64,000 bases of DNA from Flaccisagitta enflata (GCA_965153355.1 OZ231126.1:88102001-88166000), one strand, 5' to 3'; counted from the stretch's first letter, positions 12,613 through 25,451 are shown. The notes: a model not told the origin generated them from the sequence alone. Numbers and translations are program-made.

Positions 12613-14273
12613 AACAAGGCCAACACCTATAAGTCGTGTGCGAGACAAAGATAACTGAATTGACCTGACTCCTTATTGTATCACTCTATTGGCTTAATCC
12701 AGACTTAAACCAGACTTAAACCAGATTAAAACCAGACTTTAACCAGACTTTAACCAGACTTAAACCAGACTTAAACCAGACTTAAACCAGACCTAAACCA
12801 GACCTAAACCAGACTCAAAGCCGACTTAAAACAGACTTATACCAGACTTAAACTAGACTAGAACCAGACTTAAACCAGACTAAAACCAGACTAAAACCAG
12901 ACTAAAACAAGATTAAAACCATACTTAAACCAGACTCAAACCAGACTCAAATCAGACATAAACCAGACTTAAACCAGACTTAAACCAGACCTAAACAAGA
13001 CTTACATTAGACTTGAATTAGACTAAAACCAGACTAAAACCAGACTAAAACCAGACTTAAACCAGACTTAAACCAGACTTAGACCAGATTCAAACCAGAC
13101 TCTAACCAGACTTAAACCAGACTTAAACTAGACTAAAACCAGACTTAAACCAGACTTAAACCAGATTTAAACCAGATTTAAACCAGACTTTAACCAGAGT
13201 AAAACCAGACTTAAAGTTAAACAGGACTTAAACCAGACTTCGACCAGACTTAAACCAGACTTAAACCAGACTTAAACCAGACTTAAACCAAACTTAAACC
13301 TGACTTAAACCAGACCAGACTCAAACCAGACTCAAACCAGACTCAAACCAGACTCAAACCAGACTCAAACCAGACTCAAACCAGACTTAAACCAGACATA
13401 AACTAGACGTAAACAAGACTTAAATTAGACTTAAATTAGACTAAAACCAGACTAAAACCAGACCTAAACCAGACTTGAACCAGACTACAACCAGACTTAA
13501 ACCAAACCTAAACCTGACTTAAACCAGACTCAATCCAGACTTAAACCAGACTTAAACCAGACTTAAACCAGATTTTAACCAGACATAAACCAGGCTTAAA
13601 CCAAACTTTAACAGGACTTAAACCAGACTTTGACCAGACTTAAACCAGACATAAACCAGACATAAACCAAACTTAAACCTGACTTAAACCAGACTCAAAC
13701 CAGACTCAATCCAGACTTATACCAGACTTAAACCAGACTTAAACCAGACTTTAACCAGACTTAAACAAGACTTAAATTAGACTTGAAATAGACTAAAACC
13801 AGACTTAAACCAGACTAAAACCAGACTAAAACCAGGCTAAAACCAGTCCTAAACCAGAATTAAACCAGAATTAAACCAGACTTAAACCAGACTTAAACTA
13901 TACTTAAACCAGACTTAAACCAGACTTAAACCAGACTTACAAAAATATAGAATGACAAAAAAAGCCAAGCGTTGTGGACTTGGAATGACTTATAGTGACT
14001 CAGAATGACTTACAGTGACTCACAATGACTAAGGATGACTAAAAATGACTTAGAATAATTCAAAATGACCTAAAATGATGTAAAATGACAAAAAATGACT
14101 AAAACTGCAATCGCAAAAAAATGACTTAGAATGACTTAGAATGACTAAAAAGGACTAAGTATGACTTGAGATGACCTCAAATGACTATAGACGATGCAAA
14201 AAAGCAAAGTGTTACAGACTGACCAACAGACCGACAGAGCGGGTCATAGAGTCGCGTGCACGCGACTAAAAAG
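12613..14273 (+). mobile_element. Dispersed element, type B, long copy with CCAGACTTAAA array
   Basis: The head AACAAGGCCAACACCTATAA and key GTCGTGTGCGAGAC start at 12,613. The tail GTCGCGTGCACGCGACTAAA ends at 14,273. Inside are about 1.25 kb of ~11-bp CCAGACTTAAA units, then AATGACTTAG-type units, then a short GACC-rich tract. The right-arm copy (41,074-42,631) has the same ends but an array about half as long, and contains a nested insertion. There is no coding capacity. Confidence 0.88.
12690..13945. repeat. CCAGACTTAAA minisatellite (11-bp period)
   Basis: About 110 slightly variable 11-bp units, with occasional 10- or 12-bp units. The array lies entirely inside the type B element. Confidence 0.92.
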
Positions 14274-14332
14274 TATTGAAAATTCGGCAAATTCCGGAAC
14301 AGTAGACGGAGAACGCTTGCCAAACAGACGTT

Positions 14333-14333
<1 letters not shown>

Positions 14334-14417
<84 letters not shown>
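14334..14417. repeat. (GA)n microsatellite
   Basis: About 42 GA units. The counterpart is (CT)n at 40,891-41,005. Confidence 0.97.
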
Positions 14418-14420
<3 letters not shown>

Positions 14421-15490
14421 AGGAGAGAAATTTGCTAACTGTAAATGACAATCAGGGACAGAGAGAGATAGATAAAATCTAGACTTTACAAAGTTTGACT
14501 TGTCTTTCACAAAGCTTTTGGTCAGTCATCCACCTTTTATTCTCTCTGTATTTCTTTCTGTCATTCTGCCTTTCTTTTTCTTTCGTTCTTTTTTTTTCAT
14601 TCTGTCTTTCTCTCTTTTCTTTCCAAAAAATGACTCGTTTTTCAAAGAGTGAAAGTAACTATGGGCAAAAAAAAATCGAACGTTGCTTATTTCTACCATA
14701 ACATGGTGCTGCTTTGGGTACCGGAATAATAAGCGCCTCAGTGGAAGCCAAAATATGACCATCCTAAAGAGCTTCGAAAAATCTTTGATTTGAGTCGTTG
14801 AACGAAATTCTATCTTGAAAACTCAAGGAGTCATGTTAATTTGAAAAAAAAATATCAATTTGAAATCTGCCAGTTGTGACATTTTCTTACTAACTTGAAT
14901 TCACGGACTAAATAAGTTTGTTTGATTGCCATTTCTGAACGGATTGACTTAAAAAGGTAAGCTTGGCGCCATTTTGTAGATAATAGGTTATATTTTCATT
15001 TTCTCTTAAATTTTTCTTAGTTTCGTTTTGTCAGATATGTTTTCCATGCTTTTAAAGACAGAATTAAAAGTACAGAATCCCTTCAATTGACCGATCATGG
15101 TTATGCTCACTTCAAACTGTTGCCATTTGTAAACGAATTGAGCTACAACTTTTTGCTTACTCTACTGAAATTTGAAGAACTTTCGAATACCTTTCAAATG
15201 GTCGCCAATTTTTTGTATTTTCATTGACAGCAAGTCGGTCAATGGCATCAAAAACCGCCATGTACGTTTTTTTTTTATCTTTTTTTTGCTCATGGTTAAA
15301 CAACAGATAGCGACAGTAAGCGACAGTCAATGACAGTCAACGACCATCAGCGACAGTCAGCGACAGTCAGCCTGAGCTTAGCAACGAATAGAACGGAACT
15401 GTGACCTCTGTTTGTTGGTGCAAATCTCAGATCGGCGCTGACCGCTTGGTGAGTATAAAAAGGCTTTAATCTTTCAGCCGCCCTAACTAT

Positions 15491-15607
<117 letters not shown>

Positions 15608-15939
15608 TCCCAGTTCCATTGAGCGTTGGTGAGTCCTACGTATGTCTCGCTCCCGTGGTTTACCTTTTGTCACCCACCCTCAACTCTGTCCTCACCCATT
15701 TTTGATCCAGGTTCTCACAGACTTTATTGTAGTTGGCACTCTTCGAATCGTGAATTATAGCGCAGTTGTCAATACTTGGCAACCTTGATTGGGTACTGGG
15801 TAGTGTGTCATCTTTGATTGGTTTGAATGTCACTGATCTTAGCGAAGGAATCACCCATTTTTTGCTCGACCATCAGTAACGCCGTTCTGGTCCACAAAGC
15901 TGCTCTCATCTTTCAGTTTTAGACCAGCTTACATCTTTT

Positions 15940-16050
15940 GTCACATCTTACATCACAGCTTACATCACAGCTTACATCACAGCTTACATCCTTTGTCACC
16001 CATCATACATCCTTTGTCACCCATCTGACATCCTTTGTCACCCATCTCCT
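15940..16050. repeat. Small tandem repeat (tacatcacagct / catcctttgtcaccc)
   Basis: Short units 'tacatcacagct' followed by 'catcctttgtcacccat'. Unit numbers differ in the other arm (39,245-39,345). Confidence 0.75.
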
Positions 16051-16476
16051 CTCAAATGACGCCCGCCACAACCACCTTTTACTGAAGTCGAATTTTTTTC
16101 TGGTCACTATTTAGTATTTACGACTGTATACAGTTTCATTCTCTATTCAGTGTCGATACAAAGGTCCCCATTCCCTAAATCTTACGTTACATTGACCTAG
16201 TGACCCAGTTTATTGAGTAAACTTTGAATATTTAATCTAGAACGGCGAATATTGGCCATTCAGTTTCGTTTTGAGTTTACAGAGGAATAAAATATGGCAA
16301 CATTAACAAAAGAATTGAAATCGTGAAAAACGTCGAACCTTCGTTTCACATACGAAGAACGTGAGTCTGAGTCTAGAGCTAGAGAGGGGCTAAAGGGGCA
16401 TTCCATTGATTCACCGAAATGGGATGGGATCACAGAATACAATGGAAATCACGTCGGGTCACGGTATTAACGCATC

Positions 16477-16694
<218 letters not shown>

Positions 16695-16737
16695 ATAAAA
16701 AAGAAAGGCATACACCCTTTTTCACCGTCGGCTGCTA

Positions 16738-17513
16738 CAGGGTGTCCCAAGTCAGTTGTAACATAAGGAATCGACATATCTCTGCTTCTAAATCATTAAA
16801 TCAATTTCTGAAAAAAGATCTATGAAGATCCTGGTCTGCACTTTTTGTTATATCAAAACTTCAACTTTGAATATTGGATAGTTGGTGGTCAGAAAATATC
16901 AAATGAGTGGTGATATTTGGTGCAAAATTATCTTTTTCATAGCTGTATTCAGAAGAAGCTGGCTTTAACTGTTTGCCATTTTTTGACAAATTGATTTAAA
17001 AACCTGGGATTGGTCTCGAATGAAAGATAATTGTACATAGATTGTAAATCTGCTTTGAAAGCTTGGAGAATTTTAACAATTGATGACTTTTTTGATGATT
17101 TTTGTTAATCATTGTCAAAATCAAAAATAGAAATCTTTAAAAAATCATTGAAAATCTTACAAAATTTTGGAAAATTGGCAAATTTTATTGGTCATCTAAA
17201 ATTTATGACAAATTATCTGCCATTTGAGACCAATCGCAGGGTTTTAGCTCAATTGGTTGAAAAATGCCAAGTTGTTAAAGACAGCTACTTCTAAGGAGAG
17301 CAAAAAGTGAAAAAACAAAAAAGATATGGTCAGAAATTACAAGTGAATTTCAAAGAAATGTGGTCCCTAAACAAAAAGTCCAATTGTCATGAAATTTTGC
17401 ATGCAAAAAGTGCAGACCAAGATCTTTTTAGATCTTTTTTCAGAAATTGATTTGAGGACCTACAAGCAGAGATATGTCGATTCTTTATGTTACAACTGAC
17501 TTGAGACACCCTG
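16738..17513. mobile_element. TA-target inverted-repeat transposon (mariner/Tc1-type MITE)
   Basis: Starts CAGGGTGTCCCAAGTCAGTT and ends with its near-exact complement AACTGACTTGAGACACCCTG. High similarity extends for about 50 bp and weaker pairing for more than 130 bp, so the 776-bp element is close to a full-length fold-back. It is flanked by TA on both sides (16,736-16,737 and 17,514-17,515). The right arm retains a single TA at 38,695-38,696, the empty site. There is no transposase frame, so it is non-autonomous. The IS630-Tc1-mariner assignment rests on the TA duplication and the CAGGGTGTC-type end. Confidence 0.88.
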
Positions 17514-17730
17514 TACCAAATGGGAATAAAAGGGGGTTTTATCATGAAAATGGGGAAAAGGTAACCGGAGAGAAGGAGGAGGAAGGGGAGGAGAAAGAAG
17601 TAGAGGAGAAAAAAGTGGAGGATGAAGAAGAAGTGGAGGAGGAAAAAGAGTGTGATGAAAAGGGAGTAAAACAGGGAGACGGTTCAGGCGGGATACTCGG
17701 TTATCGATACGCTGATAAGCGCATTGGCAA

Positions 17731-17737
<7 letters not shown>

Positions 17738-17814
<77 letters not shown>
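17738..17814. repeat. (CT)n microsatellite
   Basis: About 38 units. The counterpart is (GA)n at 38,372-38,472. Confidence 0.97.
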
Positions 17815-17815
<1 letters not shown>

Positions 17816-17959
17816 TAGTGTGATTAAGCACCCATTGTTGTCATAAAACTGTTGGGTCCGGGTCAACCTATTTTTTTTCTTCTTTTCATTTTTCCAAAGC
17901 TGAAAGTTTTCTACCCTCGAGGGCAAAATTGAGACGAAGAATGGGCATCATTTCAGTCC

Positions 17960-18075
17960 CTTGTCCACTCTTGTCCTTTTCTAATTTCCCTCTCTTGTCC
18001 ACTCTTGTCCTTTCTAACTTTCCTCTCTTGTCCACTCTTGTCCTTTTCTAACTTCCCTCTCTTGTCTTCGCTTGT
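17960..18075. repeat. ~34-bp minisatellite
   Basis: Three to four copies of a unit beginning ctctcttgtccactcttgtc. It is also present in the right arm at 38,110-38,225. Confidence 0.8.
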
Positions 18076-18731
18076 CTAGTTTCTGCTGTGCCATCGTTTC
18101 CTAACCGCTCTCCCTCTGTCCTGAGTTCCGTCATCCTTAGTCCTTATCATGATTTTACTTAAGAGTTACTTGTGCTTCCTTTGCCCCCCTCGTCTTCCAT
18201 TCTATCTAATTGTCTGTTATCCTACCGGTATCCCTTTTTTCTGTCCTGTCGTATTTTGTCCTAACTGTCCTTTACATTTAACCTCTCCGATGGATCTGTG
18301 TCCTCCTTTTGACCTCTATCATCTGAATTTTAGTTGTAATTTGTTCCCTCTTATCTCTCTTCACTCTTCTCTCGTCCCTTCCTTTCTTTTTTGTCTTCAT
18401 AACTGCAAATTGACAGGATGATAAAAATGCCGTAATTCTAACTTCACAACCGATTTTTGTCGTCTTTAAATTGCCGGCGATCCAAGAGGCAAACTCCAAA
18501 CTCCACAAGATAGCTCTTTTGAGTCTTTTCTCATTTCTCGATCGAGTTTTTGTGCAATTTATGATCCACTGACTCACAGAATGACTCAATGACTCTGTAA
18601 CAGTTTTTTATAATTGGAGCAAATATATACTCCCATTGTGTTCAATAATCCTTTTTATCCCCTCTCGGCAGTTAGATTTTATTTCACAGCTTTTTGGGTT
18701 TTTTTTTACATCTTTTTGGGTGTTTGCAACC

Positions 18732-18798
18732 AGTCTTTTTAGTCGCGGACACGGGACTCTATACGCTGTTGTGTCGGTCCGTCAGTCGGTATTTTTTT
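18732..18798 (-). mobile_element. Dispersed element, 3' part only, at inner edge of left arm
   Basis: Tail hairpin (agtcgcggacacgggact on the plus strand) and part of the GGACC tract. Similarity to the other arm ends in a T-run at about 18,798, while the right-arm copy continues to its head at 37,284. The inner boundary of the duplication thus falls inside this element. Confidence 0.7.
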
Positions 18799-19440
18799 TT
18801 ATGCTTGGTGTTATTTTTATGGTTTAGCTTCGGCCTCATTTTAAAGTAGAACACCATATATGGCGAATCTGCTTTTTATTTGAGACATGGACAGGGGTGT
18901 ATCATTTCAAACCTTTGTAACTTTTGAACCCTTTGAGCTAAAATTTTGAGATTGGTCACAGATTGAAAATTTTTTGAAGGAGATTATATCAGGATCTAGA
19001 AAAAAACACATTATGATGGATTTATTATGTTTTTTTGGAGTTTTTCCCTGTTTTTTTTATTTTCCAATACCATTTCATGTTAAAAACTCAATCATTTAGA
19101 TTACAATATCATTTATTTAGGCACAATATGAAAGAAGATCATTTCAGTAATGGAGATAACTTAGTGTAGGATCAATTGAGATACTCTAAATCAATTTTTT
19201 TGCTATTTGCACAAGGTTAAATAAACTTAACTCTTGTATTCTGTATCAAAATACTAAAATTTGAGGGAAATTTGAGTATTTTTCAAAATGATGTAGATGC
19301 TAAACCATTTAACAAAAATTGCTGAAATTTTGCATGAAGAAACTGCAGTTGATATGCTTTCAGATAGAAAAAATCTGAATTTTGTAATAGGAATAGTTAT
19401 TGCACAAAACAACTTTTGCTGGTTACAGTTGCTTTTGAAG
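18799..19440. other. AT-rich spacer DNA without recognised gene
   Basis: Contains one occurrence of the recurring phrase 'tttgagctaaaattttgaga' (about 18,937), shared with several decayed repeats in the window. No coding signal recognised. Confidence 0.55.
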
Positions 19441-19446
19441 ACAGGG

Positions 19447-19675
19447 TACTACAACTACATACTACAACTACATACTACAACTACATATTACAACTACATA
19501 CTGCAACATCATACTACAACTACATACTATAACTACATACTACAACTACATACTACAACTACATACTACAACTACATACTACAACTACATACTACAACTA
19601 TATGCTACAACTACATACTACAACTGCATACTAAAACTACATACTACATACACACTTCATTCTACTACATACATC
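19447..19675. repeat. ACTACAACTACAT 12-bp minisatellite
   Basis: Around 18 units of 'tactacaactaca' with point changes. A scattered continuation lies at 20,200-20,335. Open frames (Tyr/Asn/Ile/Leu) follow from the 12-bp period and are not called as genes. Confidence 0.9.
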
Positions 19676-20329
19676 ACTTATATAAATGGCACCGCTCTCA
19701 TACTTAGGAAAAAAGTCGTAAGTGCGAGGTTTTGGAATTTCTTGTGATTGTTTTTTGTCTGGTTGTCTGCTTGTCGGACAGACTGACCGATAGACCAATA
19801 GATGGACTGACAGACAAAGCCTCTCATAGCGTCCAGAGTTGAAATGAGAGAGACACTGTGCTGCCAGGATGCAAAATCATCACCTGTGACATTTCAGTTC
19901 AGATAGACTTCAACTAACCATTCCTTGTTTTTAGGAAAACTGCAAAAATGCAAAAAAATATAAAAGATTCAAAGAATCATAGCTCCAAAACTATTCAATG
20001 CTGGAAATTCTGCTTGGCGTCATCTAGAAAAGAGGAGAATGAAGCTCTTTCTTGGCTATTAATTTCATGCGTAGTCCCATTCTGCCCCCAAAATGAATCA
20101 ACTTTCCCAAACGACTCATAAAACAAAGGGAAATCCGTTTTTCTCTGCAGGACTCAAAAAGACCGAAGGGACTTCGTCTCTTCGACTTTTTTCCAAACTA
20201 CAACTTCATGCTACGTAACTTCATACTGCATTACTACATACTACAACTTCATACTTCATACATACTATATACTAAATGCTATAACTTAATACTACACACA
20301 TACTTCTTTATACTACATACGAGATACTA

Positions 20330-21255
20330 CGTACCCAAAAATAATGTCTGTCCAATACAACCCAAAAATGATGTCTGTCCAATGAAACCAAAAAATAATG
20401 TCTGTCTAATAAACAGTTTACAAATTCCCAAAATGCCCAAAAATACCCAAAAATACCTAGAAGTACCCAAAAATACCCAAAAATACCTTGAAATACCCAA
20501 AAATATCTGTAAGTGCCCTAGAAATGGTAAAATAATAACATTTTTACATAATGGCATATTCACATAATAACATGATCACAATATTGCACAACACAATTTA
20601 CCAAAAGTACTTTAAAGTACCCCACATTATCACGTAATCACATAGATAATCACACATGCCCATTGCCCAACAGGCTATCAGTTGCATGCTCTGTTTTACA
20701 AAAACACACACAACTATGTACATTTTCCTTCCTTCCTTCCCCCTTCTTTCTATCCTTTCTTCCATCCTCCCTCCTTTCTATCCTATCTTACATTCCACAA
20801 CACAATTTCCACAATGTTCCACAATGTACCATAATGTTCCACAAAGTCCCACAATGTGCCACAATGCTCCAAAATGTTCCACAATATCCCGCAATTTCCC
20901 ACAATGTTCCACAATATCCCACAATGTATTTTGAATATCAATACATCACTACATTCTAAAAATACCCAAAAGTACCTAGAAACATGTAAAAATAGCTATC
21001 CAATGTGTCAAAAATACCCAAAATTCACAAAAATACCCATAAACACCAAAAAATACCCAAAAATACCCAAAAATACCCAGAAATACCCAAAAATACCCAA
21101 AAATTCCTAAAATTACCCCAAATTACTCAAAAATACCTAAAAGATACCTAAGAGTACCCGAAAATATCTGAAAGTACCCTAAAGTACCCTAAAGTACCTT
21201 AAGTACCTAGAATAACTTAAGTACCCTAAAGTACCCTAAAGTACCCTGAAATACC
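20330..21255. repeat. Mixed short-period minisatellite region
   Basis: Successive blocks of simple units: 'ccaaaaatgatgtctgtcc' (20,330-20,415), 'aaaaataccc' (20,430-20,520 and 20,955-21,120), 'cacaatgttc' (20,810-20,930), 'taccctaaag' (21,170-21,260). It may be the body of a large dispersed element whose tail lies near 22,399; that link is speculative. Confidence 0.75.
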
Positions 21256-21397
21256 CTGGAGCTGGCCTCCTGTTTCTTCTTTTCTGCCGAGAAGCAAAAT
21301 TCTTTCCTGCAACGCTGCCGACTAGGAAAGTGAAGCCCGCCCCCCCCCCACCATCGCACCCATATACAGCAGGATGACTACTTTGCTTACTACACTC

Positions 21398-21566
21398 AAC
21401 AAGGCCGGATACACGGCCATACCAGTTGCGGACAGGTGGGCAGGGGCGGAAATGCGCCGTTTCACACTTTTCGACTCGTGCACACCGACAGACCAACGGA
21501 CCGACGGACCAACGGATGGATGGACGGACAAAGTCTCTTATAGAGTTGCTTGTCTGCAACTAAAAA
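21398..21566 (+). mobile_element. Dispersed element, type A, key version 2
   Basis: Head AACAAGGCCGGATACACGGC, key AGTTGCGGACAGGTGGGCAG, GGACC tract, and tail AGTTGCTTGTCTGCAACT + AAAAA. The tail has one change relative to the exact complement of the key. Confidence 0.88.
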
Positions 21567-21686
21567 CTCACTAAGAATGATCAAATTCACATCCGTACTT
21601 GAGTCCAGCATATGTCTGCTTGATCAAAATGTCGATTAAGAAGAACGACACACTCCAATATCATAATGACGGCGAATTTTCGAAAA

Positions 21687-21804
21687 AACAAGGCCAAGTA
21701 GGCCAATAGGTGCGACGTGTGGATCATCGAACAAATGAGTTATCAACCAACAGACCAACCAACAGAAACAGCCATTTATAGAGGTGCTTTGTCGCACCTA
21801 AAGA
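21687..21804 (+). mobile_element. Dispersed element, type C, key version 3
   Basis: The head AACAAGGCCAAGTAGGCC precedes the key AGGTGCGAC; the tail is GTCGCACCT + AAA. Head and tail keys are exact reverse complements and differ from versions 1 and 2. The body is only about 80 bp with a 'gaccaaccaacag' tract. Confidence 0.8.
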
Positions 21805-22354
21805 AGTTGTTTCACCACACTTTTTGCATCATTGAAACATAAATGTTGACTTCGGGACAAGCCGTCTTAGGTGTTTTTGATGCATTTTTCATAAGTGCAA
21901 ATCTGATGCGGATTGCCACGTCAAAAGCAGAACGACGTTGACAACTAACTTATGTTCGTGAGAATTCCTCCCTCTATTTTACAATAAATGGCGATTTAGT
22001 TCAAGATATGATTCCAATTCAAATTGTCTGCAAATAAAATCAGCGAAATGCAATGAAGCGGTAATCTTAAAACTACAATATGCAAATCATCCTAAAGGTG
22101 ACTTCGATTGCTATTCTTCAACCATCATTTCTCCCTTGATTACGTTTACGTCTTCCTCTTCCTCTTCCTTCTTCCCCCTCTTATCCTACTTCCTCTCCTT
22201 CTTGCGGGACCTGCCGATATCTTTCTTACCCTGCCGACAAGCGGCGCTGCTCACTGCCCCAGAATCAAGAGGCCTGCCCTGGAGTACCTTGAATTACCCT
22301 AGATAACCTTAAAAAAAACACTGCAGCATAACCATGACCGCCAAAAAGACCTAC

Positions 22355-22399
22355 CAACCGACACAGCAAGGTGTAGAGTCGCGTGCACGCGACTAAAAA
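22355..22399 (+). mobile_element. Dispersed element, 3' tail, key version 1
   Basis: Tail 'gtgtagagtcgcgtgcacgc' followed by GACTAAAAA. A matching head was not found nearby, so the 5' boundary is unknown. Confidence 0.65.
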
Positions 22400-22482
22400 G
22401 ACGATGAAATTAAAGTTTGGATAACATATTCACGGAAACGGCGAAGACAGCTACTGCGAATAACTCAACAGCATACACTCTT

Positions 22483-22645
22483 TTTTTTAGTTGCGGACAC
22501 GCAACTCTATAAGAGGCTTTGTCCGTCCGTCCGTCCGTCCGTCCGTCGGTCCGTTGGTCCGTCGGTGAGCACGAGTCAAAAAGTGTGCATTTCCGCTCCT
22601 GCCCACTCGTCCGCAACTGGTGGCCGTGTATCCAGCCTTGTTTTA
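22483..22645 (-). mobile_element. Dispersed element, type A, key version 2
   Basis: Minus-strand copy: head with one change (AACAAGGCTGGATACACGGC), key AGTTGCGGAC, (GGAC)n tract, tail TGTCCGCAACTAAAA. It is the inverted counterpart of the copies at 1,832 and 21,398. Confidence 0.88.
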
Positions 22646-23404
22646 AAGTACCTAGTTTAAAAAAACATCAAAGCTTTAAATGGTCACAAAATTAAGAACA
22701 TCTTAAGAACGTATGCACACTTACTTTGTTTAATTGTAAATCGCGAAGTAGTATTTCTTTCGAATGGAAATCGAGTTGAAATCTATCGATTTTAGCTTTT
22801 AAGTTGCTTGTCGCTATGACTAATTCTTATATGTAGGCTCTAAATCAAGGATTTTCTTATAAGGACCTAGATTATAAGAACCAGAAGTTTTCAAATAGCT
22901 CCAAAATTAAACACATCTTAAGAACATACAACGGCTTAAAATCTTGAGAGAAAAAAATTTGCTTACAATGATATTTAAAAAATAACGATGATATTTAAAA
23001 AATTTTAAGAAAACACTTGAATTTTAGTATAATTTAGATAATATTCTGTAACTTTTAAATAGATATCATGAAAATATCCCCAGACTTTAATGATTGGCAT
23101 TTGTTTTAACAGTACTTGATAAAATATATATAGTATGATTGAGTAATAGTATATTATAAGGTCTTTTTTAGTTTATATAGTATTTAGAATTAAGCATAAA
23201 AAAAATGACGATCTTATAAAAAAAAAAGAGTGTATTGCTCGAAGTACGAGGAATGGTCAAAGAATAGAATTCCAAAGGATTTGTAAGAAACAATGATTCT
23301 TGATTTGGGGGTGATTGCAAAATTTGGATTATAAAAGAATATGCTTTTTTGGCCTTTGGGCAGCGCTATTGATAGAACAGCGACCCGATGAGGCAGATGA
23401 CTAT
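22646..23404. other. AT-rich spacer DNA without recognised gene
   Basis: Two similar phrases (aattaagaacatcttaagaa at about 22,690 and aattaaacacatcttaagaa at about 22,905) suggest an old tandem duplication. No gene recognised. Confidence 0.55.
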
Positions 23405-23759
23405 TTTTGGTCGCATGCTACGCGACTCTATTGTCGTTTTGTCTGTCAGTTTGAATCTGTCACGTTTTACTTTTTGTATGATTTTTAGTCGCGTGCTACG
23501 CGACTCTACACCCTGCTTTTTCGGTCCGTCCGTTGGTTCGACACACTTTACTTTTTTTTGCGGTCATTGGCCTCACTGCTCCTGCCCAAATGATCAAGTG
23601 ACCTCAGATACAGCCCCTGCCCACGCAACACAAGGGTAGCTGTGTATCCGGCCTTGTTCTTCTTTGACCTCACTGCTACTGCTCAAATGGTCTTGTGACC
23701 TTAAGTACGGCTCTTGCCCAGCTGCACGCGACTGGGGTAACCGTGTATCCGGCCTCGTT
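23405..23759 (-). mobile_element. Dispersed element, type A, interrupted by another copy
   Basis: The outer minus-strand copy has its tail at 23,405 (gtcgcatgctacgcgact) and its head at about 23,741-23,759. Its body is split by the nested copy at 23,484-23,658, and the two body halves join correctly if the nested copy is removed. Confidence 0.8.
23484..23658 (-). mobile_element. Dispersed element, type A, nested copy
   Basis: Complete copy with head complement 'ccggccttgtt' and tail hairpin gtcgcgtgctacgcgac, inserted in the same orientation into a T-rich site of the outer copy. The key next to the head is decayed (cacgcaacac on the plus strand). Confidence 0.82.
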
Positions 23760-24279
23760 TGTCCTCCTTCTCCACCCCCCTTCCTCCACCTCAAATTGCA
23801 GCCCTGAGGCAATGCGAGGCAATGTCCGCTTTGAAATTGTAAATCGATTAGTTTTCACCTTGACTTGTGCTAAAGGCAGAACTGTGAACGAGAGAAGAAC
23901 TGGGAAATGAATCATCAGACCATCTTTGAGTGCGTCTGTTTTAATGAAAAAAAGTTAAAAATCGTTGTTCTCAGTCTAACCCAAAAGCAAACTGCTTACC
24001 AAAAGTAGTTAGGGCAATGATTGTTACTTTTGTAACCAAAATTCAACAAATCACCCGAGGGTAACATTGTTAAGAAATCATATCCTTGTAGGATAAGATC
24101 GAGGTCAAGCTTAATGCGACCGCTGGACATTTCAATCCAAGGTACTGAGTAGTATAAAAAGTGGAACAATATCCCTCACTGTACCAAAGAAAATAATTGG
24201 AAAACAACATTTCTTTTGACATGACTGTGCAGACTAAAATGTGGCAAAGGTGCGTTCTTTTGAGGTGTAAGTTACCATA

Positions 24280-25075
24280 CACCGTCTTCGGATCGGACTG
24301 TGAAATGGAAAACCTTTATAGCTTCTAAACCGCTAAGAAAAAGTTATGAAATTTTCAGTGAATATTGGTAATATGTGATGGTTTTTGCATGTCAAAGCTC
24401 AGATCATAGTATAGAAAAGGTGAGGGGAAACAAGATATTGAAAGAACATCCATTTTTTAAGCAAAACCACTTTTTTACCTGGTTTTTTTTTTTGGAAGGT
24501 GCTGTTTTTTTCTAAGAATACGCAGCAAATAGACAATACATAGGTTAACATCTGTCATTGAAAATAAATCCAAGAGTTTTTGTTGAAATGCAAAGCAATT
24601 TCAAGCAGATAAAAACAATTCCTTTTTAAGGAAATGGGGAAAAATTGATATTGATAAAAAATGGTTTTTTTTCAATATTTTTTACCCCTTCACCTTTTCT
24701 ATACTATAATCTGATCTTTATAAAAGCACATCATCACGATGCCAACTATTCACTGAAAATTTCATGATCCTGTCAGCGTGCTACGCGACTCTACCTGCCC
24801 CGCTTGTCCGTCGGTCGGTCGGTCGGTCGGTCGATTGGTGTGGAGTCGGTCAGGTTGGTTGGTCGGTGGTCCCCATTTACTTTTTTATTCGTTTTATCTT
24901 TTGACCTCACTGCTCCTGCCCAAATGGTCTAATGACCTCAAATACAGCCTCTGCCCACCCGCACGGCCCCTGCCCACCCGCACGCGACTTCGGCAGCCGT
25001 GTATCCGGCCTTGTTTTCCAAGTAGTTTAGGAGCTATAAAGGTTTTGCATTTCACAGTCCGATCCGAAGACGGTG
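24280..25075. mobile_element. TA-target inverted-repeat element with nested insertion
   Basis: Ends CACCGTCTTCGGATCGGACT and its complement are flanked by TA at 24,278-24,279 and 25,076-25,077. The arms pair over about 200 bp (phrases tgaaattttcagtgaata and atagtatagaaaaggtga occur in both). The right arm is split by a dispersed element at 24,775-25,016. Without that insertion it is about 550 bp. No transposase frame. Confidence 0.75.
24775..25016 (-). mobile_element. Dispersed element, type A, nested in inverted-repeat element
   Basis: Minus-strand head AACAAGGCCGGATACACGGC at the right end, a doubled 'cccctgcccacccgcacg' segment, and a decayed tail (cgtgctacgcgact without the usual TTTTAG). 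The left arm of the host element gives an approximate empty site near 24,335. Confidence 0.8.
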
Positions 25076-25451
25076 TACTAAGATACATCGGTGTAGGAGG
25101 GACTGCCAAGACTTCTGTCTAAGTCCCAAATTTTCAGACTTGGAAGTTTGTCAGACTAACCTTTCATGAAAAAATACAAAATATTTTTAAGAAATGTTAT
25201 AAAAAGGCTAGTGGTGGAAAGTCTTCCAAAAAGTGACCTGGTTTCAATATAGTTTACTAGTTTTGTGACTCTAATTTATCAAAACATCTTTTTACCCTCT
25301 TTATATATTTCTACACATCTAAACACCGTTACGTTAGTCGGACTTGAAATTGGTTAAGAAGTTCCAGAGCCATTTTCTCTTCTACACTGATGAAGATACA
25401 TATACTGCGTACTATGAAAAAGTTGGCCTATATTCCTCATCGTAAGCTCTC

